Shown piece by piece: positions 1 through 11,366 of a DNA stretch of 64,000 bases; position 1 is the first letter of the stretch, and each line of letters begins with the position of its first letter. The DNA lies in the NCBI GenBank assembly GCA_022497145.1, contig MU385901.1, positions 124,001 through 188,000 on the forward strand, read 5' to 3'. Below the pieces are notes generated by a model, which saw only the letters and a list, made by a program, of their open reading frames with translations, made no database searches and was not told the DNA's origin. The stretch comes from Rostrohypoxylon terebratum (lineage: Eukaryota > Ascomycota > Sordariomycetes > Xylariales > Hypoxylaceae). A program made the translations under genes and the position numbers.

Positions 1-1016
1 TGACCCAGAGAAACCCATATTAAAGACCCAGATAACAGAGACGGACAAGGACCATTGATCTATGCATACCTACTTAATTCATCTCTAGTGATTCAGATTG
101 GCATTGTAATTCATGGAGATATGCCGACCAGGTTTAGACTGGCTGACTAGTTGAGGCTCTGTGAGTGACTTGCGTAAGATGATTAAAGATGTTGAATAGC
201 TATAACTAACTAGTACAACTAGTACTAGATAATATGTAACAACCTGGGAAGTGCATTGCCTGATTCGGAGAGTCGAATGAGGAAAGACGAATGGAGACAA
301 ATGGATAACAGAGCGAACACAACCTTAAACGTCATCTCTGTGTCGCAACGAGGAGCACTTTCCCGATCAACTATTGCCCAGAATCTCGGTAGGTTCGATA
401 CGGGACTAAACCACGTTGGACATGCGTAACGCTTTATGTAAATCTTAACGCTATCATGTCGGCAGCCTTGGCCGAGAACTTGGAAGGATGGAGGGACAAG
501 ATATCTAGATTCGGGTTAAAAAAGAAATGACAGCTCCGCCATGTGTTAGACAACCTTCACCAGCCACATTGCGAAGCCTCTTTTCATCAAATCGCCGCTC
601 TCCACCCGCGAGTTTATGTAGTAAGCCAGCAGCACATTTCACCACTCACCTCGCTTACAACTTCCAAGTCGCACCTGAGGATTCGAGGCGTTTTCGACCA
701 CCAATCAGTCGACGCACTATTCGTCTGCCTGCAAGCCCCTCACTCGGATAGATAGGTCTATGGCGTCACAAGATCGTGAGCGAATAGAACTGGGCAATGT
801 AGAGTGAGGCGTTACACGATAAGAAGGACGGTCGCCCTCAGCTGGGAAAGGGGAGATAGGATTGTCTTGCTGTTTGACATTTGCCCTCTACTACAAGATA
901 CGTAGCTGCCACTTGCGTGTTCGTAGTAGCACACTGAATTCATCATAAAATTCCCACCTAACCATCCAATACTTACTGTATCTCGGAGCCGTGCATTTCC
1001 AAGTTTTTCGTTGCCA
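1..1016. other. Left-edge intergenic DNA, no gene seen
   Basis: No reading frame here looks like protein. The longest are about 70 codons with no recognisable motif. No RNA gene was seen. The right part is presumably the promoter of the proteolipid gene that follows. Confidence 0.5.
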
Positions 1017-2054
1017 ATGTCTCAACAAGCGATCCTATCAGAGATGCATTCCGCGCTTGCCGAAGTGGCCTATGATCCACGCTGGTCTGTCTCCTGTGGC
1101 TCCGATGCCTTGGGTACTTAGGTCCTAGGACCTAGGTACCTAGTAGACAGAAAGTGCTGACTTAGTAATCATCTATACAGCCCAATATATGCTGTACGTG
1201 TAAAGCATCACCATGACCTGCCCCAACGCTGTCTAACCTCGCACACAATCCGCAGTCCTTCTTCGGGGCGTTGGGCTGCGCAGCCTCGATAGTTTTCACC
1301 GTGCTGGGCGCATCCTACGGGACCGCCAAATCAGCCGGTGCCATCTTCTCTTCGGGCGTCATCCGCCCAGATCGGCTAATGCAGAACACGTACGCCACCC
1401 ACCCATTACCACCGCCATTCCCAATTCTCTATTCCCTATCCCAATTCCCTTCGCCTAGGCAGAATATATCCTCGCCAGTCCCAAAGGACGCCCGCAGATA
1501 TGCCGTGAAGTAGATGCTGACATCGGCCCGCAACGCGTACGATGCAGGCTCTGCGCAATCATGGCTCAGATTCTATCTATCTATGGCCTCGTAGCCAGCG
1601 TCATCATCTCGGGTGTGAGTAACGCCTGACTTCTACTGCAGGATTCTAGTCCCTCGAGGATGAGGAGGGAGTACTTATTGACTCCGTTGTAGGATCTAGC
1701 AGAGAAGATGCCCTTACATCAGGGCTTCCTTCAGCTAGGCGCCGGTATCAGCGTCGGGCTGAGTGGTCTCGCGGCTGGCTTCGCCATCGGAATCGTAGGA
1801 GATGCTGGAGGTTAGTCTATGAAGAGCCAGCACCATTTCTTACCCCTTGTATTTGCGGGGTATTCGATATAATCAAAAAGAACGCAATACTAATGGCCCC
1901 GAAACCAGTGAGAGCCAGCAGCCAGCAGCCACGTCTATACATCGGCATGGTCCTGATCCTCATTTTTGCTGAAGTCCTCGGCCTCTACGGCGTTATCGTC
2001 GGGATTTTGATGCTAACCAAATCTAGAGAGAACGTCACTCAGTGTGTATACTAA
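1017..2054 (+). CDS. vma3: Divergent V-type proton ATPase proteolipid (c-subunit, Vma3-like)
   Basis: The product resembles the membrane c subunit of the vacuolar H+-ATPase, a four-helix hairpin pair whose ring carries protons. I infer exons at 1181-1193 (a 13-nt micro-exon reading PIYA), 1256-1389, 1548-1614, 1693-1810 and 1909-2054. These join in one frame through FFGALGCAASIVFT, GASYGTAKS, LGAGISVGLSGLAAGFAIG and IVGDAGVR to LILIFAEVLGLYG, which holds the essential proton-binding Glu of helix 4. From PIYA on it is about 159 residues, close to the usual 160. The first exon is uncertain: in-frame ATGs lie at 1017 and 1044, and the only donor I find in the right phase (GTCTGT near 1083) is weak. 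Helices 1-2 depart strongly from the very conserved family (SAGAIFSSG where GVGIA-type residues are usual). It is nearer Vma3 than Vma11, but probably a second, fast-evolving copy. Confidence 0.75.
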
Positions 2055-2526
2055 TCTAGCTAGTTCACTTAGGTAAGAGTATTCGGGGGATATACATGGG
2101 ATGAAGGGGCTGCTATAGCATATTCCCGTATGATTAGGTAGTCCTACGGCGTTAGGAATTTGTATCAACTCACATCTCTTTAAGACCAGAAATTGGTACC
2201 GTCGCACCTATGTGTAAAATGAAAGCTGTATTGTTGCTAACCCATAGTCCTAATGCGCCACGTGGTCCATAATACAAACACAAAGTCTCGCATCACTACG
2301 CAGACCCCTGATTCCGTGGATATCCCCAAATTTGACTTGATTTTCGTGATAATTTTCGGGCATGTTCGTCTTATTAACTATCCATTCCGAATTGGGAAAA
2401 CGAGTCCGAGTGCTCTAAAATGACGTAATCATCTGTACGGACCTCTGCCGTAACGCGACGGCGGTGGCGATAGAGTCGTCCCGCCGGCCCCAGCACATTC
2501 CTCAACCCTCTCCTCTCGCGGACACT
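2055..2526. other. Convergent intergenic spacer
   Basis: This spacer lies between the 3' ends of the proteolipid gene (+) and the sorting nexin gene (-). It should contain both 3' UTRs. No coding frame or RNA gene was recognised. Confidence 0.5.
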
Positions 2527-4708
2527 CTACGTCTCATCGATCTTATCGACTTCCGCTTTCGCCTCTTCCCACGTCTCTTTATTCTTTTTAGCCCACTCGA
2601 TCTGGCTCTTGGCATAGGCGAGCTTGTAATAATCGTTAGCATATGTCAGACTCTGGAATAAACGTTGGAGAAGACTTACCATGTAGCGCCTGAGGTCATC
2701 CTCTTTTTCATTTTGGAACCTCTTGAGATCCTGCAAAATGCTTGCGCTTGCATCTCTCACATCCTGCGCCGCCGCTACTTGAGCCTGTTCAAGTTGCTCG
2801 ATGCTCTCGCGTGTTTTGCCGATAGCGTCACGTCGGGTCCTTTCCGGATCCACGTCGGCCACACCTTGGATTGCATGCCGGATTGGACCGAATATCCTGC
2901 CAGTGATGGAATTGCTGCTAGGAGCCTTCTTATGGCTCGGGGTAGAAGCTGAACGCTCTGGAACACCCACTCGTGCTGAAGGTGCCGAGGAAACGTCTCC
3001 ATGGTTGGACGGGAAATCCGAATCGACAGAAGCGGTATCCTCTCCACTACCCTCCCTATGGTGTCCTGAATAGGTTTCTTTCGCACTTGATGACCGTCGA
3101 GGCGGGTGAACTTGATGGCCTACTCCGATCTGCTGGCTACTGCTGAGATATTGGTCGATTCGCTTAGCCTCGGCCTCGCTAGTTTCTAACTGTTCCAGAA
3201 GCGCTTTCTTCTTCAGAAGCTCATCGTTAGCCATCTCTTGCTGAACTCTCTTCAAGATCCTGTAGCGCAGCACGCTGCGCACAACACCTGCGAATTGCGC
3301 ACTCTCCCTCATGGGTTCTGCGAAACTGGCTCCTAGCGAACTTGATAGCTCTTCTGTTGCGATATATGACGAGTCCGCTGCTTGGCCCACTCTCTCAATC
3401 GCTGCGGCTAGGGAAGGTGATGGCTCAGACAATGCAAAGGCATTGAACTTAGCACCGAGGTCTGAAAGGTCGGCTGATAAAGAGCTGAGGTGGTTGAGTG
3501 TGCGTCTGTTGACTTTCTCCATTGGTCCCATCAAAGCTTGTTCTAGCTCCTTGATTGAAGCCTCGAAAGTGATGAAATAGGGATCCAGCTCCTGCTCATT
3601 CAGATCGTGGGCTTCAGGGGGAAATCGACGGAGTATTTGGGAAGCTACCGTGCCGGAATTGTCGAAAACGGGACCCGGCATTGGATTTACGGGTGTCTTC
3701 AGCTTAGCAGAAGTAGCAGGTACGGGAAGATATGAATGTGCCGGTGTAGGGTTAGCGGTATCTAACGGGGGTGCTTTCATGATAGACTTGGGGACAGATG
3801 AAATAGGATGCGAATGTAGAACCTCGTTCTGGAAATTAAATTAGTTTTCACGATTAGAAAGATTTGGAGTACGCAACATACCCAGCTAACGTTAGGGTCG
3901 AGAAATCTCCATAGAACTCCATCATCTCGAACTTGTTCCATCCGTCGGCAACGGTTTAAGAAGACTGCTAGCATGCGTTTTCGTAGGTCGATGATCTGCT
4001 GGTCTTGCTTCGCGTTGGTAGGGTTGGCGGCGTAATCAGCCATTGTGTGCTTTTCAGGAATCGGAGGTATAATAAGAGTGGGATGAAGCCTAGTTAGCGC
4101 ATCGCGCAGTGATGCGAATTCGGAATATCGACGGCGGACTTCCAGATCCTAGATTTTCAAATTAATAAAACCCGAAATATGACCAGAAAACGTCAGATAG
4201 ACACTTACTCCTGTTCTGATGGTATAGACAATATATTTGCCACCGCTCTCCATGCTCTTCCCAGCGTCTGTGATTAGTATGGGTAGCTCGGGATTTTCAT
4301 AGAGAATCTGCTCAATCCGACTATCATAACCGCCTGGTTTCCTTCGTGGTATTGCCTGGTTTCGAGATTGAGCGCCGAATTCATCATCGCTCTCCGGATC
4401 GGCTAATTGCCGTCCGTAGTTTGTGATAGGCGGCGCATCCTCACTGGTGGTAGATGGAGTATTGGGGGTTTCGAAGCGATTGGCTTGGTCTACATATTCC
4501 CAGTCGGGATCAGCCTCGTCAGGAGAGTCATCCAACGCTATGTTTTCCCACATTATTTTTCCTTGGTCCTGGAAGATGAAGAAGAGCCGGGGAGAAACTT
4601 ACAGTCGTGGGACACTGGTGAAGTAGGATTGACAGATGACGAAGTTATAGAATCGCGACGATCAAAACTCGTACCGTATGGGTTGTTGTCTTCCTCATCG
4701 TTCCACAT
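2527..4708 (-). CDS. snx41: Sorting nexin Snx41/Atg20 family (PX-BAR)
   Basis: This is a PX-BAR sorting nexin that binds PI3P on endosomes and acts in endosome-to-Golgi retrieval and selective autophagy. Five exons on the minus strand join in frame: 4708-4603, 4537-4209, 4148-3882, 3828-2680 and 2622-2527, giving about 648 residues (yeast Snx41 and Atg20 are 625 and 640). The N-terminus (MWNDEEDNNPYG) is disordered. The PX domain spans roughly residues 103-232 and includes the RRYSEF phosphoinositide-binding signature and IPPIPEKH. Residues about 290-640 are helical and BAR-like, with a low-complexity Ser-rich insert in the middle. The second exon is entered at an AG inside the codons of a misleading upstream open frame. 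The last intron (57 nt) is stopless and a multiple of three. The family call is firm; Snx41 versus Atg20 cannot be settled by eye. Confidence 0.9.
2623..2679 (-). other. 57-nt intron without stop codons in snx41
   Basis: The intron has a GTAAGT donor, a TGCTAAC branch site and an ACAAG acceptor. Removing it joins RRYM to LAYAKSQIEWAKKN. Retaining it adds 19 residues without a frameshift. Confidence 0.75.
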
Positions 4709-5683
4709 GGTGAGTCAGTTGTATTCACAGCAACACACCAAACAAAGCTAATGCTTGGATGATATCAACGGTATTAATGGCGACGGACGTTGAGTGAGTC
4801 AAATCGTATTCGTTGGCTAGGCGTTGCGACGTATGCTACGACAGATGTGAATCTGGGAGTCTGGGACCGAGAGAGGGACGAGACGGCGGGTAGGGCGGGG
4901 GAGGGGAGAAAGAGCAATTAAAATAAACGCCAACAGAACTTTGAGATTTCTAAATTTGAATTAGGACGAGGAAAAGAAATCGTGTGAGCGTTATCTTGTA
5001 GTTTTCGCCTTATACTTGGAGATGCTTGGATCCGGCGTCTACTTTAATGTTATCGGATTATGTTAAGAGACGACACGCGGTTCGGGTTTAGGTACTGGAG
5101 GTCGGAGGTCAATGGAGCTTGTGTGTGCGGAAAGCGGGAGCCTTGTTGGTGGTCGCTCCCCGTGAGGTCATGCTCAATAAGGCACTTGGACCACGCTAAT
5201 TTAGCTGAAGCTACAGATCTAAATACGGCTAGCGTCTGTCGTATATCCCGGTACATACATATGTGCTAAGCCGAGCTCCGAAAAGGATGATCTTCCAGGG
5301 CATCTGAGAAAACGAGCATAGCAACTCACGACTGGAGGCAGAATAATAAATGAGGGAGAGTATTATTTCATAGGACTACGGTTTAATTGCGGTGCTCATG
5401 ATTTCGTAGCATATTTACCATTTACCATGGTCTATGGGGATACAGAAGTCTTAAACAATGCTATGTAGGTACAATCCTCATGTGCATTCTACACCAAGAA
5501 ATCATTAGGTGCCGCGTCGCTCCATGTGTATACGCACCAACATTCAGAAATATAGAAGATGAATAAGTAATCATCAACAGATTAAAACGTACGGTGCTCT
5601 GCTCAACAAGTCAAGTCGTGCATCATGTAGTCTTCTTCGTGTCCTGGGATCAACCCAAGAATACAATGAAAACATGTAGATTC
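4709..5683. other. Intergenic DNA between snx41 and U2
   Basis: It carries the snx41 promoter (its 5' end is at 4708) and the region downstream of the U2 snRNA 3' end. The small open frames here lack recognisable features. Confidence 0.5.
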
Positions 5684-5868
5684 GCATCACCTGGAGGCAG
5701 TGTAATACCAGGGACACTGTGGGAACCATCATGCGCAAGCACAGAGAATGGACACCCTCATTACAAAAATAAGAATAATCAAAGATGAGCCACTATGTGA
5801 CTCTTCCAGAGATTAAACTGAAAAGAACAGATACTACACTTGATCTAAGCCAAAAGGCAAAGAGAGCT
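5684..5868 (-). ncRNA. U2: U2 spliceosomal snRNA
   Basis: The minus strand carries the near-invariant 5' part of U2: a TTTGCCTTTTGGC stem-loop I segment, then GCTTAGATCAAGTGTAGTAT (the GTAGTA branch-site recognition element) and CTGTTCTTTTCAGTTTAATC (stem-loop II region). A likely Sm site, TTATTTTTG, lies at 5764-5773. A 3' hairpin of the stem-loop IV type follows, CCTGG...CCAGG around a GTATTACACTGCCTC loop (5691-5712). The RNA is about 185 nt, as expected for fungi. The 5' end (A at 5868) and the 3' end are estimated from family structure. In the spliceosome U2 pairs with the intron branch site and U6. Confidence 0.93.
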
Positions 5869-7034
5869 GAAGAAGAAAGGAAGAAAAGAAGGAGAGAAAT
5901 TGAACAGAGGAAACGAGATTAAGTAGACTCCAAACCGGCGGGGTGATTGCGGGAAGGCGGTAAGAGCGGCAGAATTATGTCATCACTCCAACCAATCATT
6001 AATTCCTTGGCAGGCACAACATTGAAACTGTGTGGGTAGGTACCTAGGTACTTATGGTACGTACCAACCTAATTTTTCAATCACCCCGCTGATTCGATGG
6101 CCAATCACGTGGCACACAAAGTGCATTTAATATCCCCCAACTGCTTGAGCTCTTTTCCTTTTTCTTCCTTCTTTCTTCTTCATACTTACCTTATTCGGGA
6201 TTTCCCAGCTCAAGAAATTGGAGATCCAAGAGGGAAGGCCTGCATTGCACAACGCGGAGCTAGCCCTTTTCTATTATCCCTCGTGGATCGTAGCGGGTGC
6301 AATTTTTGATGTCCTCAATTGTTTTCGTTGTGAGCGGTGCTTAAGCGCATCGCCATGAGGAAGATGATGCCTCCACCTGATCCTCCTGTACCAACCTCGC
6401 AGTCGAAGGATGTATGTCTTCCAACCGCGTTCATATCGTTGAATCGACTTGCAGATATCTCTAGAACTATCGAGCGATGTCAGACGGTGTTTTCCTACCT
6501 AAATACAGGATCAGTATGCCGATAATTAGGTTAGCTGCCACGCTGGGAATGTCAGGCCCTATCGCGTAACCTTTCTTAGGCATCTACTGCATAGACATTA
6601 AGAAATAACCATAGGCAATAATGGGACATAGGACCATAGGTTGATTTCGCTGGTTTTATGTTCGGGTTCAATCGTATAGCAAGCTTCATCTCATTCAATC
6701 GCCATTGCGTCTCTGCTTAGATTCAGCAGATATGCGACACGTATTCGATCGATAAAATCAAATACGCGATGATAATTCTGTAAATATGATGAACATCGTA
6801 GTTCATGTCCTACAGGTTCAAGTCTCTATAGCCTGTCTAGAAAGCTAAGGTACATATAGACATCTTAATGCTACATCGACCATGACTACCTTGGCAGGTA
6901 TGTGAAGTATCGCCACGACGCCCGTTACCGTGAAGCTGCCTCGACCCGTAAATGGCCTCAAGTTCCCTTTTCAAATATCCCAAACATAAAATTCCCAACT
7001 CCTGAAAATGCAACGCTTCTCTCAGAGATTATGG
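5869..7034. other. Intergenic DNA between U2 and the transporter
   Basis: The part next to 5868 should be the U2 promoter. A CCTAGGTACTTA-type palindrome cluster lies near 6036-6066. A short possible spliced frame at 6352-6530 is described as a finding; nothing else was recognised. Confidence 0.5.
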
Positions 7035-8357
7035 TCACCTCCCATGACCTCGAGCTGCATGTCGAAGCATGACTATTGAATATCTAGAACATGTCAATTC
7101 AAAATTCAAACAACTTCATCTAAATCGTGTTTACTTACGTTATGATCCCTCCTATCGCAATGAAGACACCTATGACTGACTTGTCGCCGACCGATCTACC
7201 AGATGTAGCCCAGCCAAGTGCCACGATGAGACAAGTCTTCAAATGACCGACAACGGTACTAGACACTGGACCAGTATGTCCGACAATGAAAAACTGTGAC
7301 AGGTTGATCAAGGAGGCAAATATGCCAGACTGTGTAACATTGGGCGTCAACGTGTGTAAATGTCTAGGTGGAACTTTCTTGACTTACCATTAAGATCATG
7401 AACCACCGGTTCACAGGAACCTCAGACCACGTAGGAAACGTGTCGATGAATGGAATGGCGTAGAGTAGAAGGAGTGCCGAGACAGGAGCTTGATTGAAGA
7501 GCAACTGCATGCTTGATACCTGTAGCTTTCGCTGGTAACTTTTGATCCATACCGTGTATAATGAGGAAGCGAATATGCCGCTGAAAGCAAATATCACTCC
7601 TAAGCCTGATGTTGTCTTGACGCTGGCATCCTCTGTCGGGAGCGAGTCATAATAGGAGACCATGGCAACTCCCAAGCAAGCAGGAACCAGAGCTAATATT
7701 GCGTTCTCGGGTAGCACAGACTTATATAGGACATAGTCCATAGTCGCAACAGTCGGGGTCAGCAAGATACGCGCGACCTGGTAGAAGGTAACGGTCGAGA
7801 AAGCCAGGGAAAGGTTGGGAAGAACGACATTAAGTGACATGGCAATAGAAAGGGGAATGATCTCTCGAAGAGAAATACGACGAGGGCTGAAGAAGGCAAA
7901 CCGAGGCCGCGATAATGTGAATAGGAATAGCCATGTCATAAAGAAGTGAAAGGCAGCAAATGTTAACTGTGCAAGCTTTAATGAGGGGTCTGAGAAGATG
8001 GCCTTGTTTGTAAAGACCTGTATGATGTTATTATTAGTCGCTCTAGGAGAACTGCGATAAGTACGCGAGGAAACAACATACAATGCCTATCGTGGCCAAA
8101 GTATTGACTACTATCCAAAGTCCAGCCCAGCAAAAGCCACCTTCGGGGGAGTTCCGAGGTGTCTGATTCCCAGCTGCTTTTCCCAATAACCCCCCTATTT
8201 CAGCATCCTTGAGAATACCATCGTCTATAGCGGTATTCCCAGAATCACGATCATTTATGGCATCGAAACCGTCAAACCGGCCGTTTTCAATCTGATTTTC
8301 TGAGAATGGTGAATCGCCGGATGAGGATCGCCTGGGATGATCACTCAAAGATGCCAT
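7035..8357 (-). CDS. TPT/DMT-family nucleotide-sugar or triose-phosphate transporter
   Basis: This is an integral membrane antiporter of the SLC35/triose-phosphate translocator family, likely in the Golgi or ER. Four exons (8357-8082, 8017-7388, 7329-7139, 7083-7035) give about 381 residues. A hydrophilic N-terminus of about 80 residues precedes about ten hydrophobic helices. Family-like segments include NTLATIGIVFTNKAIF, TFAAFHFFMTW, PLSIAMSLNVVLPNLSLAFS, YQVARILLTPTVA and, near the end, GPVSSTVVGHLKTCLIVALGW followed by GVFIAIGGIITYSIVMLRH. The last short exon restores the usual TYS-V-ML ending. The start is the first ATG in frame (MASLSD); the frame runs a few codons further upstream without an ATG. 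Substrate cannot be told from sequence; SLC35E3-like or GDP-fucose-like members are the nearest in pattern. Confidence 0.88.
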
Positions 8358-11300
8358 GCCAAACTCCAATAGACATGTGAGGGGAACAAACCAAATTTCC
8401 GACGTTTACAATTGGTATATTCCAACATGAGAGGAGTAGACGGGGTTTCATTCATGGATAGAGGATTCGAAACGGTAGAAATTTTCTCTTCTTCCTAGAA
8501 CTCTTCCTAGAAATGAACGACGTCCGAAATTAACGGCGATGGGCGTCTTCCAGAACAGAACGGATATGGAGGAGTGCCATATAAGGAAAGTGGTTGTAGA
8601 CGTTAGTAATCCGGAGGGCGGGACGCCGTACGATGGGTCGTATTGGCTGTTATTTTAGCCGACTGTCAGCCTGGAGCGGGAGTTGGAGTTGATCTGATCG
8701 ATCTAAACCTCAAGTAACACATTAGGGGAAACGCAACGTCGCCGGCGGGAAGATGGAAAAGATAGCCCTGGAGCTTGGATCGGGCTGTTTTAAGTATCGC
8801 GTTACAGGGGTTGCCGAGCGACCAAATCGGCGAATCCAGTATCGTCTTGAATTATTGCAGGGTGTACGACGTAGAACGCGGGATTGGCAGCTTAATGGGC
8901 GGGTCTTTGGCGAGCGATGGCAAACGGTTTAACAGGGGGTCAGCTGCTGGTAATTCGGTATTACTGATGTAATTTGTCTTGGCTTTTAAGCGTGGCATGT
9001 CTGCATGTTCGGTTCGGTTCGCTTCTCAACTTTAGACTTTTCACGTTGTATACTTAAGTCTTAAATACTAACTTTTAAGTTATCAAGCATCAATCTATTA
9101 TTGATATCATAAGTTTTTCAATTGAGACTTCAAAACGTGCCATCGAAGCTCGTCCACAAGCACATAAGACAGTGTGTTTATCCGAAACTTCTAATAGTAG
9201 TGCTAGGTTTGGCAGAAATGGTTCGACGTGATAGTAATTTCAACGGTGCAACTACTGTCACCAATTACCAATTGTCTTTTATTCATTTCACGGACCTCCC
9301 GATCTGCTGCTATCTAGGGCCTAGGTAGATACCGTATCTCGATGACGTGCCCGGCTACCGACATTTTGAAAAAGCAAATTGAATCTTCCTTCCAATTGTT
9401 TAGACTGGTTTAGATAGTGAGGATGCAATTAAGCCTGGCTATCCCCGTTGCATCATTGTCATAATAAGAATGGATACTAATACCGCACATCTCATACATT
9501 AGCATGATGTCGTGGAATTTTGAGATATCAGCCTCATATATACATTGCCAACTCTCATTCATAATGAACAACGAAATCACTTATGAGTTGAATTTTACTC
9601 GAGGACGAGTGGATTTGAGCAACACCTATGCTCCAACAAGTCCCTGTTATCGGACTAGTCACTAAGATGCTCGCCAAGAACCCAAACCTCCTATGCCTTA
9701 CATAGGCGTGGACACGTAATGTCAGGAGAATCGCTCTGGGCATTTGTTATACTAGCTTAGCAGGGATGACAAGATTGCCGAACAGCCGTACAGGCTGACA
9801 GGTAGGTAGCCTTAGGTACAAATTCGTATTGGTCAATCCTTACATATGTCATAGGCACCTAGACAAGCTTCGTGAAACACGAGGCATATCGCTCCCATAG
9901 AATGAGATCGGCATATTCCTCAATATAGGGGAGAAATATACATAGGATATAAAATAATGATCGATCTCTTGAATCAGGGAATTTGGTGTCCACGTCATAC
10001 GAACAGGAGAACAAGAACGTATACTTCTGTTGAGTGGTTTGTTATATTCATAGAAAGCTCTTACTTGAGTCTTGAGTTGTTGATTTGCTAATTTGAATCT
10101 TGAAAGCTACCTTAGGACCTAGGTACCTAAGACTTAAGCATGCATATGACATATGACAACATATCCTGAGAGAGTCAGGGGCTAGCAATTGGTAGGTTGA
10201 CGATATACAGGCAAAGTCAATTGGTGAAATACTACCACCGTCTTACGATACATCTTGCTTGCCACAAATGGAATTCAAGCATCGCAGCGATAGATTGTCG
10301 TCAAGTTAAAGGTCTAGGTTAAAGTGTTTTGTCTTGGAATTTTAGATGGTTAGATGGACATAGCTTGATGCAAGGTTTAGGAATATAGTGGCTACCTAGT
10401 ACCTGTGAAAGGTTACGTAGATCTCGGTCTGAGAATTGGGGGGCAAATAAGATACCTATATACATACGTATGTACTATGTATATAAACTAGGGGTTATAT
10501 GTGGGCCACTATGCTGCAAAACTTCCCAGTTGGCCCTGTGACCTGACTGCTGTACCTGCTTAACTTCACGGCCGATCGCTGCCGATTAATACCAACTTGG
10601 AAGACTTTGATTAAGAGATTCTCTTGAAAAGTTGACCACGCGTGCCATAGGTCCGTTCATGGTAAATTGATCTAATCTACTAATGTAGAGATATAAATAA
10701 ACTTCATGAAACTCGAAAAATCCACGGCAATTAACCGTTTTTTTCGTATCCGTAGCTTCCCTGATCGTCTGGTTCCGAGTCATTTACCTACTGGGTTGTG
10801 CCTTCTTCTATTCAGTATACAAAGTCTAGTACTTGACGCCAATCCCTTAGCCGAAGCGCAAGTGCAACTAGACATTTCCAGCCAAATTCGCGGACTCCAT
10901 TGTTGTCTTACCTGTATTACCTCTTCAACTTTTTTTTTCTTGCATCACCAGTTCCTAGATTGGTCATAAGATACAGATCTGGTTATCCGGTTATCATCGC
11001 TCTAATTTTCAACGTTCTTGATCCCGATCTTGAATAGCAGACTTATGCGTCGGACGAGCTCGAGACTGTCTTGCGTCGAGTTAGCGAGTTCTAGTTCCAT
11101 AGCGAGTTAACAGCTTTGCGACTTACAACGGCTGATCTGGACATCTGCATCTGGACATCTGTCCACCTACAACGCTCCTATACGAGACGAAAAAAAAAAC
11201 AATGGACCTTGTTACACATCATCTACACTGAAAACTTTTATATCTTAGATCAAATTATCTATCTGGCTCTCCCTTAACTGGATGAGTCTCAAAGAATAAC

Positions 11301-11366
11301 TAGACCATCTCTTAAGCCCTGCGGGCATAACCATTGGCGAAATACCAAATCACCCCTCGGCGCAAC
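8358..11366. other. 3-kb divergent intergenic region
   Basis: This lies between two divergently transcribed genes. It is AT-rich relative to the genes and has no convincing coding frame. It contains a perfect 14-bp palindrome TACATACGTATGTA at 10461-10474 and CCTAGGTACC-type clusters near 9316 and 10113-10131. Pyrimidine-rich DNA before 11367 may be the dehydratase leader. Confidence 0.5.

Noticed and set aside
6800..6850. GGTTCAAGTC, a tRNA B-box-like string
   Set aside because: No matching A box or cloverleaf arms could be drawn; the other GGTTCAA/GGTTCGA strings checked (6664, 22705, 22728) fail in the same way.
8775..8972. 65-codon plus-strand frame upstream of the transporter
   Set aside because: No ATG at its stated start and no features; lies in promoter DNA.
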